Assembly (NCBI GenBank): GCA_023091665.1
Contig: JALJCQ010000022.1
Location: 682,001 to 746,000 of the forward strand
Direction of reading: 5' to 3'
From: Pythium myriotylum
Lineage: Eukaryota > Oomycota > Peronosporomycetes > Pythiales > Pythiaceae
Length of the DNA: 64,000 nucleotides
Below the pieces are notes generated by a model. That model was not told the DNA's origin. It did no database searches and was given only the letters and a program-made list of their open reading frames with translations. Below are positions 20,641 to 29,089 of the stretch, piece by piece; position 1 is the first letter of the stretch; each line of letters opens with the position of its first letter. The position numbers and the translations under genes were made by a program.

Positions 20641-22425
20641 TTAAACCACTTCCGGATAAGGTATCAGTATCGCAAACTGCTCGATGGTTTGTGGTGTCTT
20701 CTTCGTGAACGACTGGTAGTATAGCGGTGGAAGCAAGAAGTAGAGCCGATTGCCGTTGGCACCCAGTTTCCCCAGATCATCTGCCGCACCGGCCTTGATC
20801 TCGTGCTTCCTTCCCACCGTCATTTGAAAACCACCGACGTGCGGCATCCACGCGTCAATGGCAGTATAGTTCGATGTCCGTGGCACGTACAGCTGATTTG
20901 CAAGTTGACCGACTTTCACACGATCCACTGTTTGTCGTGGTTGCAAGGAACGTGGAATGTCGATGGTCTCTTCGTCTTCACTATCTGGGGTGCCTCGTTT
21001 GCGTTTGGCTGTGTCGCGCTTTCGCATTTCAGCTCCAGACAACAGCCTCCGACACACGAAAGTCCCACCTTGCTCCAACAGATCCATCGCATGAGGCTCG
21101 AAGATGTATCCGCACAGCGATTGTGCGAGCGGGTTTCCATCGCACGACCCCAAAAGGCTTTGCATCTTCGTGCGATCGGATCGCCACTTTGTTCGAGCGA
21201 TCACTTGCATCGCCAGTTCTGATGCGTACGCAACTTTGTACTCTCGATATGGTTCTTGACTGTGGATGTGAATCAACGCCTGAATGATCTTGGTCTTCGA
21301 ATTGATCTCCGAGTAGATGGACACCAGCATAATGCAATCATCGAGAGAACAACTGCTGCATGCGGAAATCAGCAAAGCTTCTGGGTCGGATTGAATGTCT
21401 TGCATCACCAGACGAGGTACACCACCCAAGCACTCAAATCGATTATCCCACACATCTGCCGCAGTTGGATACAGTGAAGCAATTGTCGCCAGCTCTTCCT
21501 TGGTCCACAGTGGCATGTAGAACACATCTGGAGTCGGTACGAGCTTCTTGAATTCACCAATGCAGTCTCGTCGCGGTGTACTCACGAGCAGAGTCGAGCA
21601 ATGAAGAATGGGGAACCCAGGAATCATAGTTGGGTCGACTGAATCAACGAGGCACCACAAATCGACCGACCAGAAATGGCGATTTCCAGCAAAAGGCAGT
21701 TGATTGCAGATCAACATCGACCTGCCATCGAAGTAGATTGGTGGTGCTGCAGTGAGAAACAACACCCGTTTCTTATCCTTGACCAACCTCCACATCACAT
21801 AGTAGACGAACACTGATTTTCCAATGCCAGGCGTGCCAGTGATGACTGCATACTTGCGGCGACTTGGATCCACTTTCAACAACGCTTGTTCCGCGATGAC
21901 TTTATACGAGGCACGGACGTAGAGCTTATGACGTTCAGTCAACGGCAGCAACGACGGAAACTCGAGCCAACTGTCGACTTCGTCAACCCTGGTGAATTGT
22001 GAGAAGAATTGATCACTGCAGCGATCGAAAACGCCAGCTTGTGAAACAGCTTGGGCGGCTTCCTGCTTGGGAACCACCACCAACACGTGGATTTGATCGG
22101 TGGACGGCTCAGGCATATCCTTCAACACCTTCTGAAGGCCAGACTCTCCCTGCAGTTCATTGTCTTCGTGTGTCAGCGCTTCGATTAGAGCAGTCTTTTC
22201 CCCTTTCTTGAGCATCTTCACATCATCGGTGCTTGATTCGAGCCACGTGTTGTCGCCGTTCCTGGCGAGGAACAGATGCAGCTTGCGCGCAGAACATTTG
22301 ATGTCCTCATCCTCATCCTTCGCCTTGATAGCGTCCTTTAAGTCATCCACCAACTCGCTCGCATCGATCTTCACGGAGAAGGCGTTTCCCTCCACGCCAA
22401 CCAACGCGCACACCAACTTCACCAT
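20641..22425 (-). CDS. CRN: Crinkler-type effector with P-loop NTPase and nuclease-like tail, unit B (594 residues)
   Basis: Complete: ATG at 22425, stop at 20641. Ubiquitin-like Crinkler header with LFLAR at 51-55 and HVLVVVP at 113-119; P-loop NTPase with Walker A GTPGIGKS (197-204), Walker B LWCLVD (256-261) and a sensor-like LLVSTPRRD (279-287); a basic cluster RKRDTAKRKR (468-477) that could be a nuclear signal; and a tail with AIDAW (D524) and FQMTV (Q534), as in the nuclease-like domain of Crinkler/RHS-type proteins. Such proteins act in host nuclei. The domain names follow what is known of that superfamily; the nuclease call is by motif only. The gene lies between two AT-rich virus-like blocks. 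Confidence 0.93.
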   Translation of the reverse strand: MVKLVCALVGVEGNAFSVKIDASELVDDLKDAIKAKDEDEDIKCSARKLHLFLARNGDNTWLESSTDDVKMLKKGEKTALIEALTHEDNELQGESGLQKVLKDMPEPSTDQIHVLVVVPKQEAAQAVSQAGVFDRCSDQFFSQFTRVDEVDSWLEFPSLLPLTERHKLYVRASYKVIAEQALLKVDPSRRKYAVITGTPGIGKSVFVYYVMWRLVKDKKRVLFLTAAPPIYFDGRSMLICNQLPFAGNRHFWSVDLWCLVDSVDPTMIPGFPILHCSTLLVSTPRRDCIGEFKKLVPTPDVFYMPLWTKEELATIASLYPTAADVWDNRFECLGGVPRLVMQDIQSDPEALLISACSSCSLDDCIMLVSIYSEINSKTKIIQALIHIHSQEPYREYKVAYASELAMQVIARTKWRSDRTKMQSLLGSCDGNPLAQSLCGYIFEPHAMDLLEQGGTFVCRRLLSGAEMRKRDTAKRKRGTPDSEDEETIDIPRSLQPRQTVDRVKVGQLANQLYVPRTSNYTAIDAWMPHVGGFQMTVGRKHEIKAGAADDLGKLGANGNRLYFLLPPLYYQSFTKKTPQTIEQFAILIPYPEVV

Positions 22426-22565
22426 GCTTCCAATTGCTTTCTGCGAGTGAAGTACGTTCTCACTATTCGTATTTCAGCCAATCAAACGACGTTGGTTTTT
22501 TCCCCATTTGGGTGATTGAACAACTGGAGATACAAAATATATTTATCTATATAGACACAAAAAGC

Positions 22566-22823
22566 ATGGATATTACGTATCTATCCGATACCGATGATAC
22601 TGGTTATGTTGATGATGTCCAGCTCAATGAACCGGTAGATACCGAAATAATGAGTGATTTATATGAGTACCCCAAAATAGAAAAGCATTCAGCATCTGAA
22701 ATAATACAGCTCTGTAAGGAAATTGATTTAATAAGTGCAGCTATCAAGAGCCGGCATCAGAGATGCCTCGGGTTCCTCTGGAACCCACAGTGTCAGAATA
22801 TCAACGAAAAGCACACTAACTAG
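22566..22823 (+). CDS. Small acidic protein of virus-like block 1, unit B
   Basis: 85 residues from ATG at 22566, identical to the unit A copy. Convergent with the next ORF, overlapping at the stop codons. The family is not recognised. Confidence 0.45.
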   Translation: MDITYLSDTDDTGYVDDVQLNEPVDTEIMSDLYEYPKIEKHSASEIIQLCKEIDLISAAIKSRHQRCLGFLWNPQCQNINEKHTN

Positions 22824-23208
22824 GAAAAACACGTATTTTGTCGTATCCGTCATAATATTTGAACACAACTCCATCAACTTTATCATTTCGGATGTTCTCA
22901 ATGATTGCTTTACGCAACATACGATTATGTCCAGTATCGATGCACCATTGTTTGTATCTGACATTCAATATTGTTAATGGGATTTCCAGGTAGTCTCCCT
23001 TACTAACAAATCCATCCTTGAGTAAATCTTCTCTATCTTTTGTAAATATCTCTTCATTAAAGTATTTTGAAATGGATGTTTCAACCTTTTTTTGAGCTAA
23101 TTCAGAGCGAAGATACTCCAATTCTTTCATTATCGCATCAATTCTATGATCATCTTTTGGAGCAACTTCATTAACTCCAGTATCTCTATAACGTCTGATT
23201 CCATTCAT
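22816..23208 (-). CDS. 130-residue protein of virus-like block 1, unit B
   Basis: Identical to the unit A protein: charged N-terminal half, then a YKQWC-x3-GH segment and a final IRVF. It starts 7 bases after the protease remnant. A possible winged-helix tail of a D5-like viral primase-helicase; weak. Confidence 0.5.
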   Translation of the reverse strand: MNGIRRYRDTGVNEVAPKDDHRIDAIMKELEYLRSELAQKKVETSISKYFNEEIFTKDREDLLKDGFVSKGDYLEIPLTILNVRYKQWCIDTGHNRMLRKAIIENIRNDKVDGVVFKYYDGYDKIRVFPS

Positions 23209-23215
23209 AATTATA

Positions 23216-23493
23216 TTAAAGAAGCGAAACTTCTGTATTCAAGTCGTAAAAATTTCTGAATAAGTCTGGTTGATTGTGTTGTTTGCTATAAAGATACAGC
23301 AGACTCCATAAACCACAATAATTATCATAGGTCCCTTGAAACTGTTTATTATTACATTTCATATCACCCAGAATTCTTGGAGGCCCCAAACCCATCGAAT
23401 CAAAGTATTCATTGTTGCAAACACAAACCCAATGGCCTACACCTGAGTCTAATCGAAGCAATATAATATAGCTTCCATTCCCTAGGGGGCCTC
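23216..23493 (-). pseudogene. Adenain/Polinton-like protease remnant, unit B
   Basis: Same catalytic residues as in unit A (GHW, YFDSMG-x2-PP, YCGLW), with Leu where unit A has Pro after the Cys region. The N-terminus is replaced by the E1 LTR at 23494, so there is no start codon. The same junction in all units means that it arose once, before the array formed. Confidence 0.72.
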
Positions 23494-24289
23494 TGTCGTG
23501 TGGCAGAATCAAAAACGGGCACCTGGCGTACGTAGGCTCGCTCTTGAGTCACCGACGGCAACAATATTCTCAGGAAAGGGGTGGATCTTGCGTGCTTCGA
23601 ACACTCGCTTCAGACCCGGATATCACAACTTCTTTGAAGCGGAGACCCGAAACTCTGACACGACACTACAACTAGACCCTCACAAGTCTAGAGGCAGCGA
23701 GAAAGAACGGCTTGGAGACGATGAAGCTCCTGGAGAACTCCTACGGGGAACTTGGCCGGAAGCGCAGGCAAAACCACCCGGCCCTCGGCCAGACTGATCA
23801 CTTCGGATCGCGACTGTACCCAAAACAGGCGGCCGATCGACCAGACTGATCACTTCGAAACTCTTAGTAACTTCCTCGAGATACTGACGGGCTACTGTTG
23901 AGGGGAGGATCAGGGGGCTTCTGCGAGAAGGAGGAAAAATTGTGGACTGACTCCCACGGAATTAGCGGCGGAGAATCGCCCCCTTTCCGTGAGTTATTGG
24001 GTGGTAAGCACCCGTTCCTACCCACTGAAATCTGTCAAATATAAGGTTCCTACTCCTACTGTTTTTATGTGAGGCTTCTGAATAAAGAGAAATACGATAC
24101 CTTGTACCGCCGAGTCTGGAATACGGAATCTTGACTTGGGCGCCAGACTGTTCACTTCGTTTTGGCTTGGGTAGTAAGGGTACGCCAGACTAATCACTTC
24201 CTTGGGACTTGGTCGTGGACACCTTCGCCTGACCGGCCACCTAGCGCTTGCAGAAACTCATGCCCGCGGAATCGGGGCGCTATACCACA
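23494..24289 (-). repeat. E1-B 3' LTR (796 bp)
   Basis: TG...CA ends. Motif copies at 23789, 23841, 24143 and a variant at 24185. It shares left-type positions (gaccggccacc, ggaatcgg) with the other two left LTRs. Confidence 0.92.
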
Positions 24290-24299
24290 GCCGTCCCCT
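24290..24299 (-). other. Candidate polypurine tract of E1-B
   Basis: AGGGGACGGC directly before the 3' LTR on the sense strand. Short and weak, but in the right place. Confidence 0.4.
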
Positions 24300-24350
24300 G
24301 CGAAGCTCCAGCACCGCGAAGAAGAGCGAGCACACCTGGATCACCCGTCT

Positions 24351-25508
24351 TTACAGCAGCACTGCGTTTTGGGCGTCGCCAATGACTCTCGAGTCGTTAG
24401 CGCTGGCCAGCTTCCTCATGTGGTCCTTGTCTTTCAACACAGCGCCGGCTTCCTCTGGCGTCCATCTCGACCTCCCGTACGTGATCCTCATGTCAATCGC
24501 TTGTTGGCGGAATTTCGCCCACGTGCTGTCTTGAGCGAGAGTCTGGTCATCTGCGAGAACGAACATGTACTCCTTGGCACGACTCAGGGACACCAGCAAT
24601 CGCGAGGGGTTATTCTTCAAGAATCCCATTTTCACGTGACGCACCATCAAGGTGATCGTAATGTCAGCTTCGCACCCCTGGCTTGAGTCCACAGTCTTCA
24701 CTTCTACGTCTAGGAAATTCTCGTAGAGATTTTTCCACTGTAGAGCATCTTCCTTTAATCTCTTGACCTGCTCCGCGTAAGGGGAGATAACTAGGATACT
24801 CTTGCGCCACACTCTGTGCGTCATCTTGGATTGCAGTTTGAGTTGCGCCTTGATCCGCATGATCAGTTCCATCACCAGCGCTTGTTCAATCACATTCACA
24901 AACTTCTCCTCGCTCGCAGATTTCCGTCGCCCGTCAGGGTGAAAACCTTCGTTGCCCGAGTCGAGCCATATTGCAGACGGTCCTCGAGGCAGGGGCGGTC
25001 CGTTCTCGATTCCATCCCTAGACCAACTTGCGTCATCCTGCAGAGGCGGTAGCAGCATCCCAACTAGATATCCTGGAGTGTTGCTGATAGCGGAGCGCAG
25101 CGGGTAGTCGTAAAAGGGTTGCAATAGTGTCACCAAATCTGGTCCACACCGAAAAATGTCCTCCGTCGTTAGCCCCGGGAACTTCATGCCGTAAGACGCG
25201 TAACAATGCTCGAACGTGTGGAACACAGACCAATTGAGCTTGTGCCGTCTCTCATCGCCGGGGAACCTCTCAGCGAAATTTGTCGGCAGCGAGCTGTACC
25301 CCCGCAGCTGATTGGGGTCCCCTGCTAGTAGCAGCGTGTGCGTATCTTCGCGAAGAGCTTGGATCACCGCGGCTTCTGCAACCTGCGCGCCTTCGTCGAT
25401 GATCACCACGTGATTCGCTAGATGCTGATATTTCGCACTCCCCATTGTCGCTAATGTGGCGACAAGGACCTTCGCTCGAGCTAGCAAATGGTCTTCGTAC
25501 TTCTTCAT
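24351..25508 (-). CDS. UPF1-like SF1 helicase, C-terminal part with motifs II-VI, E1-B (385 residues)
   Basis: ATG at 25508 overlaps the stop of the previous ORF (ATGA at 25508-25505). Motifs: II VVIIDEGAQ (34-42), III AGDPNQLRG (62-70), IV ILVISPYAEQ (238-247), V KTVDSSQGCEADI (271-283), VI RLLVSLSRAKEY (303-314). This pattern is that of the UPF1/SMG-2 branch of superfamily 1. Motifs I and Ia sit at the end of the upstream ORF, so the enzyme is split between two frames and both parts are needed. It may be expressed by stop-start reinitiation or frameshift. The expected role is unwinding RNA or RNA-DNA hybrids for the element; this is inference. Confidence 0.88.
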   Translation of the reverse strand: MKKYEDHLLARAKVLVATLATMGSAKYQHLANHVVIIDEGAQVAEAAVIQALREDTHTLLLAGDPNQLRGYSSLPTNFAERFPGDERRHKLNWSVFHTFEHCYASYGMKFPGLTTEDIFRCGPDLVTLLQPFYDYPLRSAISNTPGYLVGMLLPPLQDDASWSRDGIENGPPLPRGPSAIWLDSGNEGFHPDGRRKSASEEKFVNVIEQALVMELIMRIKAQLKLQSKMTHRVWRKSILVISPYAEQVKRLKEDALQWKNLYENFLDVEVKTVDSSQGCEADITITLMVRHVKMGFLKNNPSRLLVSLSRAKEYMFVLADDQTLAQDSTWAKFRQQAIDMRITYGRSRWTPEEAGAVLKDKDHMRKLASANDSRVIGDAQNAVLL

Positions 25509-28500
25509 TTGGATGCCACCATGTCGGGCCGGTCAGGGTATATCCGTTCTATTAACGCCCGTCTTTTCTTCATGAGTTCGTCGAGGTAGATCCCTGCAAA
25601 CTCTTGCATGTGAGCATCACACTTTCCGAGCCTCAATATTTCATCTTCGGGCACTAGGTTCTTCTGCCGGAGCCGTCGGAGGTCTTCATCAATCGCGGCG
25701 TTCGTTTCAGACACGACTGCAATCACTTCCTTGGGGTACGCCTCACGGTGGACAGATATCGCGCGCGTCAATGTCGTCGTCTTGCCGCAGCCAAACGGGC
25801 CGCGCACTAGCATGATGCCAGTCTTCGTAACAAATTCCTCGACCACTCTCATTTGGCTTGGTCTCAGGAATAGCGACTTCGTCCACATCCTCACTCTCTT
25901 CGCTCGGGTCTGTTGAGGTCGCGGGCGTTCCTTCTGATGCATGTCCCGCATGGCAAGCGCTGTGACGAGCGGCGTAGGTCGCGATGCCGCTTGGTCTATC
26001 GCCAGGAAACGTCGCACGTAGTTCAATAGACTTGTCCTCGGAACCCACATTAAATCGAGTCTGCTTGGTTGGGCTGACGTGATACTCGCGTTCGTGACTA
26101 TAAACCACCGGGATCCAGATCTCATCAACACCCCGCGACCCAGTACCTGACGTTCGTGCAAGTATCTCTCGCCTGCCACCACCGCACCGTAATCCCATGG
26201 CGAGAGCTGCGCTTCGCAGACTTGCTGATCCATAGTCATGTCCAGAGAGAGGTATAATGTGGTCATCGAGCACAACAACGGCTGGAGATGGGTCACCGAT
26301 CTTGCACCATTGCTCCCTTGTTCGTCACCTTCGCTTCCACCGCCAGGCCATTCTCCTGACATCTGATTAGTCATCGATCCCCCTGAGAGCCTCAACCGGA
26401 CACACTGCGCATCTCGCTTGATGGGTGGCAAGTCGGGGCCTTCAGTGGCGTAGAGCATCTCGAGATGCGTCGCAAGCGCGCCCGCCAGCAGATAGTCTCT
26501 CACGCTCGTGAAATAGTCGAAGTTGACCCGTCGCATCTTGAAATATCGCCAGTGTCTACACTCGCCTTCATACTGGAAATGCGGGCGGTTCACATCGTAC
26601 GCTAGGCAGCAGTCTTTGTCCCGGCACTCTCCGTACTTGTCTGTCCACATCTCCCGCAAGAATATTGCGCGCGATTCTTCGCCACGCGAGAGGATTGTTC
26701 CGGCCAGCATTAGTTCCCTCAGCAAGCACTTGTCGACAGGGGGTGCCGGACCGTCGGGAAGACGCATTTTGTCTAGGCCGCCTTCAATCATATCTTGCAC
26801 GCGCTGCTCACTGTCCTTGTAGAACATCCTCAACTTGGAGTCTGGTGCGAGGTCACTTGCTCTCAAACGATCACATGTGTCGGCTGAGAGAACTTTCCTT
26901 GATTGGTCTGGAGCAATTCGGACGGTGATGTATTGTGGTGCACCATCGTGTGCATTTCGCCACACCACTTCGTCCTCTTCTATCATCGGCGCAGCGTGTG
27001 GTGGGTCTTGAGGTCCTCGGATCTCGTGGGATCCGCCTTTGATGCTCTCAGCGGCATGGTCTTCCAAGCTGGAGGGAGCGTGCCCCACGGAAGGGACCAG
27101 ACTGTTCACTACACTTCGACTGGCGACTGGTTCCTTGGCCAGACTGATCACTTCAGATGGAGGGTCTACTAAAAGGCCGACCAAGTTAGTTGCCTTCGCT
27201 ACCTCCGCCAGACTGTTCACTCCAGCTTGTGTGGCCTCTGGCAAATCCTCCAGACTGTTCACTTCGTCTTCACCGCCCACTAATGGGGTAGCCAGACTGA
27301 TCACTTCGGGTGCGTGGTCGGAAACTTCGTCTGCCTTGGACGAAGCTTGAGCAATCGGAACGTCGGCTGTATCTGCTGGCACGCCTTCATACACTGGAAT
27401 TGAAGGCGTTTCGTCCGTGGCACCTTCGCGTACGCTTCCTCCGGGAGCCTGCAGTTCGTGGGTCTCAGTCTCTCTAGGCGCTGGAGTTTCTCTAGTAGTT
27501 CCTGTGGTCACCGTAGCGCTGTCTTCAAGGCTCTCGCCCGCATCCGTCGCTCTGACACCGTCTCCTTGCTCTAAGGTCGTCGGCAGATTCTCTGCTTGGC
27601 CGCTCATCCCCTGGTCCGTGTCCTGCTTCGACTCTTCACTAGCTTGCTGGCTGCAATATTCCACGATGGCCGTCACCTCGCCAAGAGCCTGTGCCACGGC
27701 AAGGTCGACGTCTTCTTCATCAGGTCTGACTGGGTCATTCGTTGGTGCGTCATCATCTGACTCTTCATTCACGCCCTCGAACAAGATCTCATCTCCACTC
27801 TCGGCGACGCTCTCGACCTCCGCATTGTCAGATCGCAGGGCCAGCAGCGTCTCAGCCAATACGGCGCTTGGCATCGTGCATCCCGAGTGGGCAACGGTCT
27901 TCCCTGGCCGAGTGGCACCACCTTGGTTGGCCTCACACACAAACGGCTCGATGAGAATTCCTTGGCCTGGACTGGCTTCCTTCTCTTCCGTCGAACCACC
28001 GACTTCCTTATCGATAACTTTCAGCTCTTTCCAACGACGACGCACAGCAAACTCGGAGACTTCCAACGCTGCCGAGAGTTCTTTAATTGCTTGTCCGCGC
28101 TTCCGCTTCTCTTGCTTCATAGCTTGACGGATCTGTTGATCGTCCTTGTCCGTCCACCGCCTGGGCAGCTTCGTCGCTTCGGGCTTCCCATCACGTAAGG
28201 TGTTCAGTCGTTTATTGATGGTCACAATGGTGCGGTCACCAATGGGTACTCCATCTCGTTCTCCGAGGGCCAGGAGCTCGCTCTCTATCGCTTCGTGACA
28301 TATAGCTGCGCCCTCGTCCTTATGCGCGTGTAGAGCCTTCATCAATACGGCGTCTTCGTCGGGATGCCATACTCGGCGCGCCATAGTCAGCGTTTGTCGG
28401 TCCGTGGCCGTCCCCTGGTCGCTTGAACGGTTGCTCTTGCGACTCGAATCTCGCTCTGAGATGCTGGAAAGCTTGGTCATCACCGTCTTGTATTCTCGAG

Positions 28501-29089
28501 ATGCCCACCCGTGAGCCTGAACCTTATCAAGATACTTCGCATATATGTCTCGGTTCGAGGTCTTCGCCTTCTTCTCCGCAGTCAGAAACGCTTCTTGCTC
28601 AGGCGTCCACTTGGTGAGCTTGGGCTCTGTACTCTTCCTCAACTCTGGATCTCTTTGGCAGCGAGCTCGGCAGGCATTAGCATCACGCAATGGGTGTCCG
28701 GTAACTTCGTTGATCTTGTTGAATTCCTCAGCGAACCGGTTCCACGTCCACTTGTTGCGGTCCTTCAGCTCGTACAGGACGCGTAACGTCTTGAGCTGCC
28801 CTTCCGGCCAGTGTGAGCCAGCACTCTTCTTCGAGGCCGAACGAGCAGGGGCTTCAGCTTGGCTTCCGGCACGAGCGAGCTTTCTTGACGAGTTGACAGA
28901 AGTATCTCCTTCATCTTGAGCCGTGTGTCGAGCGGAAGTCGAGGGCGGTGGCGTTTCTTGATGCGTACCTTGCCGTGTAGCTTCTCCTTCAATTCCAGGC
29001 GGCGTCTCGATTGTGTCTTGCCGCCCTTCGTCTGAGCCCTCTACCTGGCCCTTGTCAGTCCCACGCTTGCGCTTCATGCCAGCTGCCAT
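25505..29089 (-). CDS. Four Myb/SANT-like repeats plus helicase motifs I/Ia, E1-B (1194 residues)
   Basis: ATG at 29089 (MAAGMKRKRG, possible nuclear signal). Four SANT/Myb-like segments with spaced Trp: about 92-150, 158-210, 239-300 and 309-356. An acidic disordered region follows, with repeated EVISL/EVNSL peptides that are translations of the E1 DNA motif (27097-27308). Then a Cys/His cluster (CRDKDCC, later GECRH), a beta-rich region like the insert before UPF1 cores, Walker A GPFGCGKTTT (1097-1106) and motif Ia SETNAAID. It ends in VASK with the ATGA overlap. It likely binds DNA or chromatin through the SANT repeats and brings the helicase there; that link is inference. No other retroelement of this composition is known to me. 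Confidence 0.85.
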   Translation of the reverse strand: MAAGMKRKRGTDKGQVEGSDEGRQDTIETPPGIEGEATRQGTHQETPPPSTSARHTAQDEGDTSVNSSRKLARAGSQAEAPARSASKKSAGSHWPEGQLKTLRVLYELKDRNKWTWNRFAEEFNKINEVTGHPLRDANACRARCQRDPELRKSTEPKLTKWTPEQEAFLTAEKKAKTSNRDIYAKYLDKVQAHGWASREYKTVMTKLSSISERDSSRKSNRSSDQGTATDRQTLTMARRVWHPDEDAVLMKALHAHKDEGAAICHEAIESELLALGERDGVPIGDRTIVTINKRLNTLRDGKPEATKLPRRWTDKDDQQIRQAMKQEKRKRGQAIKELSAALEVSEFAVRRRWKELKVIDKEVGGSTEEKEASPGQGILIEPFVCEANQGGATRPGKTVAHSGCTMPSAVLAETLLALRSDNAEVESVAESGDEILFEGVNEESDDDAPTNDPVRPDEEDVDLAVAQALGEVTAIVEYCSQQASEESKQDTDQGMSGQAENLPTTLEQGDGVRATDAGESLEDSATVTTGTTRETPAPRETETHELQAPGGSVREGATDETPSIPVYEGVPADTADVPIAQASSKADEVSDHAPEVISLATPLVGGEDEVNSLEDLPEATQAGVNSLAEVAKATNLVGLLVDPPSEVISLAKEPVASRSVVNSLVPSVGHAPSSLEDHAAESIKGGSHEIRGPQDPPHAAPMIEEDEVVWRNAHDGAPQYITVRIAPDQSRKVLSADTCDRLRASDLAPDSKLRMFYKDSEQRVQDMIEGGLDKMRLPDGPAPPVDKCLLRELMLAGTILSRGEESRAIFLREMWTDKYGECRDKDCCLAYDVNRPHFQYEGECRHWRYFKMRRVNFDYFTSVRDYLLAGALATHLEMLYATEGPDLPPIKRDAQCVRLRLSGGSMTNQMSGEWPGGGSEGDEQGSNGARSVTHLQPLLCSMTTLYLSLDMTMDQQVCEAQLSPWDYGAVVAGERYLHERQVLGRGVLMRSGSRWFIVTNASITSAQPSRLDLMWVPRTSLLNYVRRFLAIDQAASRPTPLVTALAMRDMHQKERPRPQQTRAKRVRMWTKSLFLRPSQMRVVEEFVTKTGIMLVRGPFGCGKTTTLTRAISVHREAYPKEVIAVVSETNAAIDEDLRRLRQKNLVPEDEILRLGKCDAHMQEFAGIYLDELMKKRRALIERIYPDRPDMVASK
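27097..27308. repeat. Cluster of five E1 motif copies inside the SANT-helicase coding linker, unit B
   Basis: CCAGACTGTTCACTACA at 27097, then copies at 27139, 27208, 27250 and 27292, alternating GATCA and GTTCA cores. In the reading frame they give EVISL or (E/V)VNSL. Spacings are irregular (42 to 69 bases). Confidence 0.85.

Larger units (their letters stand above)
1..20809. repeat. Tandem unit A (about 20.8 kb, first copy)
   Basis: Position 1 matches position 20810 and position 42226, so the window starts inside a repeat unit. Order in the unit: CRN gene, virus-like block 1, retroelement E1, fragment of retroelement E2, virus-like block 2. Unit A is shorter than unit B by 607 bases, mainly because of a 577-base deletion in the E1 helicase region at 4608/4609 and a 48-base deletion near 8751. 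The phase of the unit is arbitrary because the window cuts it. Confidence 0.95.
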
